Shown one piece after another: positions 34,711 to 43,583 of a stretch of DNA of 64,000 nt; the stretch's first letter is position 1; each line of letters begins with the position of its first letter. The notes beneath the pieces are model-generated. The model saw only the letters and a program-made list of their open reading frames with translations, had not been told where the DNA came from and did no database searches. The stretch is from contig NZ_CP047476.1 of assembly GCF_010587385.1 (NCBI RefSeq), positions 124,001 to 188,000 of the forward strand, in the 5' to 3' direction. A program made the position numbers and the translations under genes. Source of the stretch: Vibrio astriarenae (GTDB taxonomy: Bacteria > Pseudomonadota > Gammaproteobacteria > Enterobacterales > Vibrionaceae).

Positions 34711-35604
34711 ATGTTAGACCAAGTGAATCTCGCCGATGTGCGCTCGTTCGTTTTGATTGCACAAAAAGGAAATTTTACTAAGGCAGCTGAAACACTGGGC
34801 GTTTCCCGGTCACATGTCTCTCGCCAGATCAGCAACCTTGAGAAGCAAATGGGGGTCACCCTGTTTATTCGCACGACTCGAACCCTTCGGCTAACAGACG
34901 CCGGGGACACTTTTTTCCAACAGTGTGATAAGGCATTGCATGATATTGACCAAGCCTTGTTATCAGCCGTAGATGAAGTTGAAATTGTTCGGGGTGAGAT
35001 TCGAGTCAACTGTGTTGGTGGGTACTTAGGTGAAGATGTGGTGGCTGAAATCGCGTCGCAATTTATGAAGCAGCACCGTGAAGTTTCAGTAAACTTAGAC
35101 TTCAGCAGCCATCGAGTCGATCTTATTGAAGAGTATTTTGATGTCGCTTTTCGTATGGGGAAACTAGATGATGCGGGGTTTATTGCACGAAAGATCATGG
35201 ATGTGGAGATGAGTACGTTAGCTAGCACAGGTTATCTTCAGTCTTATGGCCGTCCTTCTCACCCGAAAGAGCTCGTGAATCATCACTGTTTGACAGGGTC
35301 GGTGAAGCGATGGAGTTGGCACCATCGAACAGAAGGCCAGCACTATGACATGAATGTCTCTGGTCAGCTTCAATGTAAAAATGGTCGAGTTTTAGTGAGA
35401 GGCGCACTCAATGGCAATGGGATTATTCGCGTTCCGAGTGTCTATTGCACTCAAGAAGTAGAACAGGGGAAGTTAGTTGAAGTATTTGATGACTGGGTGG
35501 TCCCTAGCGTCGATTTTTCTATTATCTACCACAGAGATAAATTCCAGCCAAAACGGATCCGAGCCTTTATTGATTTTGTCTATGATTACTTTTCGCGCTC
35601 TTGA
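34711..35604 (+). CDS. LysR-family transcriptional regulator
   Basis: 297 residues. N-terminal winged helix-turn-helix (about 3-62): VLIAQKGNFTKAAETLGVSRSHVSRQISNLE, split here across the recognition helix. The C-terminal LysR substrate-binding domain (about 90-295) includes GEIRVNCVGGYLGED and SVKRWSWHH. It probably regulates the divergent SDR gene. The effector is unknown. No Shine-Dalgarno of note. Confidence 0.92.
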   Translation: MLDQVNLADVRSFVLIAQKGNFTKAAETLGVSRSHVSRQISNLEKQMGVTLFIRTTRTLRLTDAGDTFFQQCDKALHDIDQALLSAVDEVEIVRGEIRVNCVGGYLGEDVVAEIASQFMKQHREVSVNLDFSSHRVDLIEEYFDVAFRMGKLDDAGFIARKIMDVEMSTLASTGYLQSYGRPSHPKELVNHHCLTGSVKRWSWHHRTEGQHYDMNVSGQLQCKNGRVLVRGALNGNGIIRVPSVYCTQEVEQGKLVEVFDDWVVPSVDFSIIYHRDKFQPKRIRAFIDFVYDYFSRS

Positions 35605-35708
35605 AATTGATGAGTTAACCTTAAGTGATTAATTTCAACACATTAATGGGCGCTGTGGTAAAGTGCGCGCCTTAGTACGAATAAGAACACGAATCATTGA
35701 CGGCCTAA

Positions 35709-37481
35709 ATGACAAAAAAACAGCTGATCTTCCAATATCTTCATCTGAATCGTAAGTCGTATTTGCTTGCGATTGTCTTTATCTTTCTCGTTAACTGGCT
35801 TCAAGTTGAAATCCCCCGTTACATCCAGTTGGCTATCGACTTAATCGAGGATGGCTCTACCCAAGGGCACAATCAGCTTAAAAGCTATGTAGGGATGGTG
35901 GTTGCCATGTCTGTCGCCATGATTGTGGTACGCATTTGGTCTAGGATTTATGCGTTGAACCCTGGTCGAATAACGGAGGCTGCGCTCAAGAATACGCTGC
36001 TGCAAAAACTCAATCGCTTACCGAACAGTTTCCATCAACGTTTTGCTTCAGGCCGACTTATTTCAATAATCAACAATGACTTAACAGGTGTACGCTTGAT
36101 GTTTGGCGTTGGCTTTCTCCAGTTTTTTAATGCACTGCTGGCGCTTTCGCTTACCCCTCTTTGGATGTGGCGTATCTCCCCAGAGTTAACCATGTACTCT
36201 ATCATTCCTATCGCTATTGCATTTGTGATCTTCCGTATCGGTTTTAAGCGAATGAAGTCGCTACACATGGAGCACATGCAAAGGTTGCAAGACCTATCAG
36301 CTCAACTGATGAGTTACTTATCAGGGATAGATCTGATCAAAAGCCAACAGATGTCCCCTTGGGTGAGATCCGAAGTAGAGAAACTTAATCAGGCACTGCT
36401 GACTTGTCGAATGAAGATTACCCGAATCCAGGTGTTTTTTATGCCTGTGTTAGATTACGGCAACAACGTAATGAAAATCCTCATCCTTGGTTTGGGTGGT
36501 TACATGTTGATGAATCAAGAGCTCACCCTAGGCGAGATCACCGCGTTTCTGACTTATTCTGTTCTGTTAGCCATGCCTTTGATGGGGTTGGGGCGAATCG
36601 CTACGATCTTCCAGCGCGGTATGGTGGGGTTAGACAGTGCACAAACGATTCTCAATGCGACTGTCCCTTCCAGTGATGATCTGCGTTTGTCGGAAAAGGA
36701 TGCCGACTCTGTTCTTGATAACTTAAAGAAAGGACAGTCCATCTCGGTAAGAAACCTGAGCTTTCAATATCAAGGGGAAGAGCGCAAAGTACTCGATGAC
36801 ATTAGCTTTGATATACCGGCAGGCAAAAAGGTGGGGGTACTGGGCAGTATCGGCGCAGGAAAAACGACGTTAGTTAACTGCTTGAATCACCACCTAGATA
36901 TCCCTGAAGGGCACATTTTCTTAGGTGATACCGATATCGCTAACCTATCTCGCAGCGACTTGCGGCGCTACGTGAAGACCATTACTCAAGACCCTTATCT
37001 TTTTTCCGCTACCGTTGAAGACAACGTACGTTTTGGTAGCAAAGCTTCAAACATCAGCAGAGACCAGGTTGAAGAGGTATTGAAGCTGGCTCAGCTGTTT
37101 GATGACGTCAATCGATTAGAAAATGGTGACCAAACGCTGGTGGGCGAAAAAGGCGTGATGCTCTCCGGCGGGCAAAAACAGCGTTTGAGTATTGCGAGAG
37201 CGCTACTCGAGCCCGCGCAGTTAATCATTATGGATAACGTCTTATCGGCAGTGGATTACGAGACTGAGCGTAAGATTTTAGAAGGCTTGTTTGAGCGCCT
37301 TGAGCAGCAATCAGTATTAGTGGTGTCACATCGAGTCAATGCTCTTGAGTATATGGATGAAATTATCGTTTTAAATGAAGGGCGAGTGATAGCGAAAGGC
37401 AATCACAAAACACTGCTTAAAACCTGCCCTTATTACCTAGAGACATGGCAGCTGCAACAGAACCAACCGGAGGCAGAGTGA
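35709..37481 (+). CDS. ABC exporter subunit with degenerate ATP site (MdlA-like)
   Basis: 590 residues: six-helix ABC membrane domain (about 15-300) fused to an ATPase domain (about 345-585). Walker A is GSIGAGKTT (about 378-386) and the signature is canonical LSGGQKQRLS. In Walker B, IIMDNVLSAVD, Asn replaces the catalytic Glu. This is the expected pattern of the impaired site in heterodimeric exporters such as MdlAB or TM287/288. It overlaps the next subunit gene by one base. Substrate (lipid, drug or peptide) is unknown. Confidence 0.9.
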   Translation: MTKKQLIFQYLHLNRKSYLLAIVFIFLVNWLQVEIPRYIQLAIDLIEDGSTQGHNQLKSYVGMVVAMSVAMIVVRIWSRIYALNPGRITEAALKNTLLQKLNRLPNSFHQRFASGRLISIINNDLTGVRLMFGVGFLQFFNALLALSLTPLWMWRISPELTMYSIIPIAIAFVIFRIGFKRMKSLHMEHMQRLQDLSAQLMSYLSGIDLIKSQQMSPWVRSEVEKLNQALLTCRMKITRIQVFFMPVLDYGNNVMKILILGLGGYMLMNQELTLGEITAFLTYSVLLAMPLMGLGRIATIFQRGMVGLDSAQTILNATVPSSDDLRLSEKDADSVLDNLKKGQSISVRNLSFQYQGEERKVLDDISFDIPAGKKVGVLGSIGAGKTTLVNCLNHHLDIPEGHIFLGDTDIANLSRSDLRRYVKTITQDPYLFSATVEDNVRFGSKASNISRDQVEEVLKLAQLFDDVNRLENGDQTLVGEKGVMLSGGQKQRLSIARALLEPAQLIIMDNVLSAVDYETERKILEGLFERLEQQSVLVVSHRVNALEYMDEIIVLNEGRVIAKGNHKTLLKTCPYYLETWQLQQNQPEAE

Positions 37482-39241
37482 TGTTAAAAGGGATCGATGT
37501 TCAATACCTTAAGCACTTCTTTCAGTTTGCTCGTAAGTACAAACGCACCGCGTATATCGGTATTGCCATGCTGCCGCTATCCATCGCAACGAGCCTGCTA
37601 TTTCCTTGGTTGATCATTCAAGTCATCGATGTGCAGCTCAGCCAACGCAATATTGATGGCTTGTTGTTGTACGTTTTTTATCTATCGCTGGTGCTGGTCG
37701 CAAGTTACATTGTGGACTCCGCCTATTCATACTGTTTGAGAAAAACAGGCCAATACACGATTACCGATATGCGTAGTGTCTTGTTTGCGCGGGTATTGAA
37801 GCTGCCTCGCAGCTATTTCGATAGCCGCCCCATTGGCGTGACACTGTCGCGACTTACGAGTGACCTAGAAACCATTGGTGAGTCATTCGTACAGTCGATA
37901 GTTGGGCTTGTGAAAGATACCCTCAATACCATCGCGCTAATTACCATGATGCTCTTTATCGATTGGAAGCTGACGTTGATCGTGTTGTTTATCATGCCAC
38001 CGGTGATGTACTTGACGGTGTATGTGCGAAATCGCTTGAGAGAACTGCACTTAATCACACGTTCAGCCCTTGCTAGAGGTGTCGGCTACTTGCAAGAAGC
38101 GCTATTGGGTATGAAGACCGTACAGTTTTATCGTGCTGAGTCACAAGTGGAAAATAAGTACCAAGGCTTCACCAATGAGTTCTTGAGAGCGCAGAAGAAG
38201 GTCAATAAATACGACGCTATCTTGTTTTCATTTATTTCAGGTATCACCTCTATCACGATCGCCTTGATGATATGGTATGGCTCAGAGCAAGTCCTTGAAG
38301 GGGCATTGACTCTGGGGGTGCTTATCGCGTTCATTAATACACTGGAAAAAGTGTTTGTGCCGATTCGAGACTTTACTTCTCAGATCGCCTCGATACAGAG
38401 CTCTTTTGCGGCATTTGACCATATCGAAGAGCTGTTTACCCAGCCGACAGAAGAAGAGGGGCGTAAACTTCGGGACAGCAAACAGGTCAGTAAGCCACTC
38501 ACCACGTTTGAAAGCCTTGAGTTTAAGAATGTCAGTTTCCGCTACAAAGAAGGTTCGCCATACGTTCTTAAAAATGTCTCCTTTACCCTCAGTAAAGGGC
38601 ACCAAGTCGCTCTGGTGGGCTCCACCGGTTCAGGGAAGTCGACCATTTTACGTTTGATATCGAAAACCTATCAAGACTACGAGGGTAGCATTCTACTCAA
38701 TGGTATTGAGTTGTCTGAGATTTCGGTTGAGGATTGCAGTCATCTGTTTTCTCTAATGATGCAGGACGTGCATCTATTTGAAGAGACAATTAACTTCAAT
38801 ATTGCACTTGGTAAAGAGGCTGTTTCTGAACAGGACGTTGAAGAGGCAGCGCGTTATGTTTACGCCAACCGTTTTATTGAGCAGTTAGCCGGTGGCTATG
38901 ACTTCAAGCTGGATAAAAATGGCGCAAACTTATCAGTGGGGCAAACCCAGCTTATTTCCTTTGCTCGCTCGGTGGCACAGGGCGGCCAAGTGATGATGTT
39001 AGATGAAGCAACCAGTTCGGTGGACTCGATTACTGAAGACTTGATTCAAAAAGCCATGCAGCGTTTGTTCAAAGAGAAGACAGTAATCGCCATCGCACAC
39101 CGTTTGAGTACTGTCCGCCACTCTGATTTGATCTTAGTGCTGGAACAAGGGGAAGTGGTCGAGCGAGGCAATCACAATGAGCTGTTAAACCAAAACGGTG
39201 TCTATGCTGGCTTGTTGAACGAAACGATGGTGGAAGATTAA
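37481..39241 (+). CDS. ABC exporter subunit with intact catalytic Glu (MdlB-like)
   Basis: 586 residues from the ATG at 37481, which has GGAGG eight bases upstream and overlaps the preceding TGA by one base; an earlier in-frame start is rejected. Membrane domain about 10-310, ATPase about 350-586. Walker A is STGSGKST, Walker B is VMMLDEATSSVDS with the catalytic Glu, but the signature is LSVGQTQL instead of LSGGQ. The deviant signature pairs with the partner's Asn-containing Walker B to form the degenerate site, so the two subunits clearly work as one heterodimer. Confidence 0.9.
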   Translation: MLKGIDVQYLKHFFQFARKYKRTAYIGIAMLPLSIATSLLFPWLIIQVIDVQLSQRNIDGLLLYVFYLSLVLVASYIVDSAYSYCLRKTGQYTITDMRSVLFARVLKLPRSYFDSRPIGVTLSRLTSDLETIGESFVQSIVGLVKDTLNTIALITMMLFIDWKLTLIVLFIMPPVMYLTVYVRNRLRELHLITRSALARGVGYLQEALLGMKTVQFYRAESQVENKYQGFTNEFLRAQKKVNKYDAILFSFISGITSITIALMIWYGSEQVLEGALTLGVLIAFINTLEKVFVPIRDFTSQIASIQSSFAAFDHIEELFTQPTEEEGRKLRDSKQVSKPLTTFESLEFKNVSFRYKEGSPYVLKNVSFTLSKGHQVALVGSTGSGKSTILRLISKTYQDYEGSILLNGIELSEISVEDCSHLFSLMMQDVHLFEETINFNIALGKEAVSEQDVEEAARYVYANRFIEQLAGGYDFKLDKNGANLSVGQTQLISFARSVAQGGQVMMLDEATSSVDSITEDLIQKAMQRLFKEKTVIAIAHRLSTVRHSDLILVLEQGEVVERGNHNELLNQNGVYAGLLNETMVED

Positions 39242-39248
39242 GGAGTGC

Positions 39249-39277
39249 AGAGCAGCAACCGTGATGGAAGCTGCTCT
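39249..39277. terminator. Hairpin between convergent ABC and MFS genes
   Basis: Perfect 8-bp stem AGAGCAGC / GCTGCTCT with a 13-base loop. T-poor flanks, so weak. Confidence 0.5.
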
Positions 39278-39295
39278 AATTTAAAGCGTTTAAGC

Positions 39296-40474
39296 TTATC
39301 TCCAGCTCAATACATTCACCTCATTGTTCTCACTTGGTTTTGCTGGGATATTAAATGATAGGACCAATGACATGCCTGCCATTACCGCACCAGCAAGAAA
39401 GACAAACGAGGGGGATGTAAGCCAGATAATGCCGAACGCCGCAGGAATGACGACAGCGGCGATGTGATTGATAGTAAAACTCACGCCAGCGGTAGAGGCC
39501 ATATCGGCAGGATCTGCTATCTTCTGGAAGTAAGTTTTGATGGCCAGTGCAAGGGCAAAGAACAGGTGGTCGATAATATAAAGAGCTGCGGCCCATTCTG
39601 AGCTCTCAACAAACGCATACCCCACAAACACGCCGATTAAGCCGACGTACTCAAATATCAGTGCTTTTCTCTCTCCTACTTGTCCTATAAATCGACCAAT
39701 TCTCTTTGCGAAGAGAAAGTTAAATAGGTAGTTCAATAGAAAAAGCAGTGTGATGTCCGCAGCAGAGTAGCCAAATTTTTCTACTAACAAGAAACCGGCA
39801 AAGACGGTAAATATTTGACGTCGAGCACCACTCATAAATGTCAGAGCATAGTAGAGCCAATAGCGTTTGCGAAGCACCAATTTGGTGGTTTGTTGCGTAT
39901 GGGACTCAAACATCGGGAAGGCAAACGCAATCCATACCAATAGAACAAAACCGACACCACCAAACAACAGGTAAACCCACTTATAGTCGAGCTGAAACTG
40001 CTCTAAACACAGCCATAAAATACCGTAGGTGAAAAGGGAGGCTAAAGCTCCAACAGAGATGAGCTTACCCAACATCTCAGGTGCTTCATCTTTATCAAGC
40101 CATTGTAAAGAAAGCGATTGTTTGAGGGTTTCGAAGTAATGGAACCCAACAGACATCAGAAGTGTGGTTAGCATCAGCCCTAGAAAGCTAGGGAAGAACC
40201 CGGTCAATGCGACACCAAGGGTTAACATGGCCAGTGACAGCAACATAAAACGCTGCTCTCGGATAAAAGCTAATAAAAATATGGCGGTGAAGGCGAGAAA
40301 ACCAGGGATTTCGCGAACGCTTTGTAGAATGCCGATGTCCGATCCATCGAAGTTTGCCTTTTCAATAACAAAGTTGTTCAGCAAGGCCATCCAACTGGAG
40401 AAAGCGATGGGGACGATAATTGAGACGATGATGAGGAAATTGTGCGGAGTTTTCCATGACTTTTGGCTGAGCAT
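39296..40474 (-). CDS. MFS-family permease
   Basis: 392 residues with about 12 membrane helices and no signal peptide. The loop 2-3 region (SDIGILQSVREIPGFLAFTA) and the central cytoplasmic loop (AFPMFESHTQQTTKLVLRKRYW) fit the major facilitator fold. No specific drug or sugar motif is recognised. It is convergent with the ABC exporter operon; there is no reason to link the two functionally. Confidence 0.82.
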   Translation of the reverse strand: MLSQKSWKTPHNFLIIVSIIVPIAFSSWMALLNNFVIEKANFDGSDIGILQSVREIPGFLAFTAIFLLAFIREQRFMLLSLAMLTLGVALTGFFPSFLGLMLTTLLMSVGFHYFETLKQSLSLQWLDKDEAPEMLGKLISVGALASLFTYGILWLCLEQFQLDYKWVYLLFGGVGFVLLVWIAFAFPMFESHTQQTTKLVLRKRYWLYYALTFMSGARRQIFTVFAGFLLVEKFGYSAADITLLFLLNYLFNFLFAKRIGRFIGQVGERKALIFEYVGLIGVFVGYAFVESSEWAAALYIIDHLFFALALAIKTYFQKIADPADMASTAGVSFTINHIAAVVIPAAFGIIWLTSPSFVFLAGAVMAGMSLVLSFNIPAKPSENNEVNVLSWR

Positions 40475-40526
40475 ACCCTTGCTCCATATACGACTTAAAC
40501 CACTAATCTAGCCTTATTTTACCTGT

Positions 40527-41030
40527 TCAGCCAATATCAAATGGCGCTATCTCATTCAAATCTATATATAAGCGCAACATGTCTTTGTGTTGAATGCCGT
40601 TTTCCCAGATTTCGTCATCGTAATTATTGAGAAAGTGATCTTTAAAAATGGTATCGATTCGAAAGCCGAGACGTTGATAATAAGTCAGCTGATAACCGAA
40701 TGTCCCCGTTCCTAAAACGACTTTCCCGTCACTTATGCGCTTTATTTCGTTTAGAGCAAATTTAAGTAGCAACGTACCAATGCCATTACCCTGAAGATGA
40801 GGCACAACAGATACGTTGAAAATTTCACTTTCTTGGTCTGCGTTTGAGTTGATGATCACCGCTGCCACGACTTGCTCTTCAAATTTCGCGACAAAGCACT
40901 GACTATCTGAAAGGTATTTAGCGATTGCCTCTTCACTGGGATCGGCTTCTAGTAATAGTGCGAGTGGAATGTCATGAGGACTAATTGACAATAACTCCAA
41001 GGACGAAGTAGAAAAGTGAATATTTTTCAT
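40527..41030 (-). CDS. GNAT-family N-acetyltransferase
   Basis: 167 residues from ATG 41030; an in-frame ATG at 41078 would add 16 unconserved-looking residues. FNVSVVPHLQGNGIGTLLLKFAL is the acetyl-CoA-binding motif A (Q-x-x-G-x-G). It is followed by VVLGTGTFGYQLTYYQRLGFRIDTIFKDHF, split by a turn, typical of YjdJ/aminoglycoside-type GNATs. Acceptor unknown. Same strand as the neighbouring hypothetical gene, 69 bases away. Confidence 0.87.
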   Translation of the reverse strand: MKNIHFSTSSLELLSISPHDIPLALLLEADPSEEAIAKYLSDSQCFVAKFEEQVVAAVIINSNADQESEIFNVSVVPHLQGNGIGTLLLKFALNEIKRISDGKVVLGTGTFGYQLTYYQRLGFRIDTIFKDHFLNNYDDEIWENGIQHKDMLRLYIDLNEIAPFDIG

Positions 41031-41099
41031 AGGGTAACCAAAGAAGGTAAGGGCAGAGTGCTGAGTGAATATCAGCACTCTAGAGGAAATTGGTTGACG

Positions 41100-41471
41100 T
41101 TAGATCTCTTTCATCGCCGATACAACGGATGGGTCGTTAAGTAGATTAAACAGCAAGCTCTTTGCAGAAGAGCGTTGAGAGTCAGAAAGCACTTTCTTAG
41201 GGTTTTCACGTGTTTGAGTAAGAATGTTCTTAACAAAGCGGCTGTTGGTCCCAGACAGTTCGTAGACGAAGCGCAGGGTATCGAGGAGCTCCCCTTGTGG
41301 AAGGCTATAAACGGCCATTTCACAACTTAGATTGTCCATCGCAAGCAGGTCATTCACCACAACTTTACGTTCCGCTTTAAATTTTTCTTGTGCATCATAC
41401 GAATCGATCAAAGCTTGTACTCTGTCTGCTATAGCAACTGGTACTTCCATTGTTTTTGTTTCGCGAGTCAT
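41100..41471 (-). CDS. Hypothetical helical protein
   Basis: 123 residues, soluble, strongly helical by composition (ADRVQALIDSYDAQEKFKAE, then FVKNILTQTRENPKKVLSD). No cysteines beyond one, no signal peptide. No family recognised. AGGAGA precedes the start on the minus strand. It sits between a GNAT gene and marC. Confidence 0.7.
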   Translation of the reverse strand: MTRETKTMEVPVAIADRVQALIDSYDAQEKFKAERKVVVNDLLAMDNLSCEMAVYSLPQGELLDTLRFVYELSGTNSRFVKNILTQTRENPKKVLSDSQRSSAKSLLFNLLNDPSVVSAMKEI

Positions 41472-41641
41472 GACAGATTCTCCTACTTTCTATGATTCTT
41501 CTGCTTTGTCTTTGAATACTAACCGATATCGAACAACAAGGTATAGTTAAACAGTATTGATTGTATGGCCTTTGTACACTTGGGCACCGAAACTATCAAT
41601 ATGTAAACGAATCACCTGTCGATAGGGCGTAACTGTTGGCA

Positions 41642-42298
41642 TCACGATGCTGTAGGTCCAAATAGCATAACGGCATCGTGTACGCCTTGTATCAGCATTT
41701 GCATACCAATCACCGTGAGAATCAATCCCATAATTCGAGTGACAATACTGATGCCACCCTCACCGATCTTCTCGACTAACTGAGGGCCAGCAATGAAACA
41801 GACAAAGGTAATGACACAAAGCACGGCAAACGCAGCGATTGTAACCAGAATATGAGTGATATCACCAGAGGCTGAATAGTTCATTGCTGTAGCGAGAGTG
41901 CCAGGCCCAGCAAGAATGGGCAGTGCCAATGGAGAGATCGCGATATCTCCCTCATCTTCCTCAATCTGTACGGCGGTTTGCGTCGCCTCTTGATGTGAGT
42001 GTATCTTCGACTGCTTGCCTTGCAGCATGTGATACCCAACGAGAAAGACTAAGATACCACCAGCTAAGCGAAGTGCGGGTAAAGTAATGCCAAATAGGCT
42101 AAAGATCCCTTTTCCCAGTAAACAAAACACGGCCACGATACAAAAGGCGCAAAAGAGCGCTTTGAACGCAATTTTACGTGTTTCTTGAGGGGACTTCGAT
42201 GCCGTCATCCCAACAAAAACCGCGGTGTTTGCGATGGGATTCATCATAGCGAAGAAACCCATAAAGACGGTAACCACAAAGGTGCCCAAGTCGTGCAT
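41642..42298 (-). CDS. MarC-family integral membrane protein
   Basis: 218 residues from ATG 42298 (GGA upstream); a longer form from 42343 is less likely. Six membrane helices. MarC landmarks are FMGFFAMMNPIANTAVFVGMT, ISPLALPILAGPGTLATAMN and the closing IVTRIMGLILTVIGMQMLI. UPF0056 proteins have no settled function; an amino acid or solute exporter role has been proposed for relatives. Confidence 0.88.
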   Translation of the reverse strand: MHDLGTFVVTVFMGFFAMMNPIANTAVFVGMTASKSPQETRKIAFKALFCAFCIVAVFCLLGKGIFSLFGITLPALRLAGGILVFLVGYHMLQGKQSKIHSHQEATQTAVQIEEDEGDIAISPLALPILAGPGTLATAMNYSASGDITHILVTIAAFAVLCVITFVCFIAGPQLVEKIGEGGISIVTRIMGLILTVIGMQMLIQGVHDAVMLFGPTAS

Positions 42299-42424
42299 TG
42301 TCCAATTCCATTTTGATTCGGCCAGACTTAAAAGTAGCAGCAATTTTAGTTGCTTGTTGAGAAGTTGACGGGAGATTTAGGCATGGATTTAGCTGGGGCA
42401 TAGCCTGGCTTTGTAGTGAGCAAC

Positions 42425-42449
42425 CAAGCCAGATTAATGCTCTGGCTTG
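42425..42449. terminator. Hairpin after the small membrane protein gene
   Basis: CAAGCCAGA / TCTGGCTTG, perfect 9 bp with a 7-base loop, 13 bases after the stop at 42463 on the minus strand. T-poor tail. Confidence 0.5.
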
Positions 42450-42462
42450 ACCGCATACATAA

Positions 42463-42657
42463 CTAATAGCCGTGACTATAGAGGAAGCTGTGGAAAACCC
42501 CACCAAATACCGCTCCTAGTATTGCGAAGATGATCGAGAGAATGATCATCGCTGGAATCGCAGCAATGGCGAGTTTAACGAGAAAGATGACCATTGAAAG
42601 GAATGGCATCTTAATATCAACGACAGTGACTTCTTGATTGGCTTTTTTATCATCCAT
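42463..42657 (-). CDS. Small single-span or hairpin membrane protein
   Basis: 64 residues. A short soluble N-terminus (MDDKKANQEVTVVDIKMPFL) leads into a hydrophobic stretch of about 38 residues, MVIFLVKLAIAAIPAMIILS then IIFAILGAVFGGVFHSF, long enough for two helices with a Pro turn. AGGAAATAC precedes the start. No family recognised. Confidence 0.7.
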   Translation of the reverse strand: MDDKKANQEVTVVDIKMPFLSMVIFLVKLAIAAIPAMIILSIIFAILGAVFGGVFHSFLYSHGY

Positions 42658-42806
42658 AACAGTATTTCCTAACTAGTGTGAGTACGAGTTTAATAAAATC
42701 ATTATCTTATGAAGTGTCAATGAATGAAAAGCCGCCTTTGTTTCAAAGTACGGCTTTGGTAATTAGAAATTGGGTTCAAAAAACGTCGAACAGCTCAGTT
42801 GAAGTA

Positions 42807-43583
42807 TTAAGTGAACTCACGTTGAAGTTGCTGGAAATTGATGAGTTCAACTCCTTGCTGTGCGAGCCAAGTTCTAATTTCAAATGAGGTTAGAACCATC
42901 AATTCCACTTCTCTTTGACTGGTGTAACAAGAGAGGGATTTGAGAGAATCATCGTTATAAGCGGGATGGGCCATAATCTCAGTTGTGCCATTTTGCACTG
43001 ACTCTAACAGCTCCAATATCGTTTGCTTAAAACCTGCCTTGTTAGCCCGTTCGGCGTAAAAACGAGCACTGAAACGATCGGTCGTTGGGACTTTAAGCTT
43101 GCCTATGTTGTTCTCGAAAAAATCACAGCGTCGACAAGGTAGCCCCACTTCATTGGCAAAAGCCAAGAAACCCTCACTGAGGTTTGGAAGAAAAGCGGCA
43201 AAGTGGTGAGAATCAATGTGAGTCAGGTTTACCCCTCTGCTTACTGCGAATCTATATTGGCTCATCGCCTCAGTGTAGACTTGCTCGGGTGGAATGGATT
43301 CACACAGCTTGCTGAGTTCAGAGTATGTTAGAAATTGTCCGTTTTCATCGATTAGGTCTGCTACATTTTTGATTGGTGAAATAGGCCGCCCTGAGGTTAG
43401 AGTGACATGGAGGCCGATGTTATCCAGTTGATGCTCTTTGATTAACTTAATTGCGTGCTCCGTCGCAGGCTGATTCGTCATCAAAGTCGTGCTAGTAACG
43501 ACACCATTTTGCATTGCTTGAACAATGGCTCGATTGACTTGTTTCGTCAGCCCAAAGTCATCAGCATTGATAATAAGCTTCAT
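42807..43583 (-). CDS. chbG: ChbG/YdjC-type chitooligosaccharide deacetylase
   Basis: 258 residues. The N-terminal metal motif NADDFGLTKQVN, the second motif GLHVTLTSGRPISP and the HIDSHHFAAF His cluster are those of the YdjC family. ChbG removes the acetyl group from phosphorylated chitobiose or chitotriose, giving the substrate for the GH4 enzyme. Its ATG overlaps the GH4 stop by four bases, so the pair is translationally coupled as in the E. coli chb operon. Unlike chb, no PTS genes are present. Confidence 0.9.
   Translation of the reverse strand: MKLIINADDFGLTKQVNRAIVQAMQNGVVTSTTLMTNQPATEHAIKLIKEHQLDNIGLHVTLTSGRPISPIKNVADLIDENGQFLTYSELSKLCESIPPEQVYTEAMSQYRFAVSRGVNLTHIDSHHFAAFLPNLSEGFLAFANEVGLPCRRCDFFENNIGKLKVPTTDRFSARFYAERANKAGFKQTILELLESVQNGTTEIMAHPAYNDDSLKSLSCYTSQREVELMVLTSFEIRTWLAQQGVELINFQQLQREFT

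Noticed and set aside
41564..41579. TTGTATGGCC as another operator-like word
   Set aside because: The right half does not match ACAA and the neighbouring genes are unrelated to alginate.
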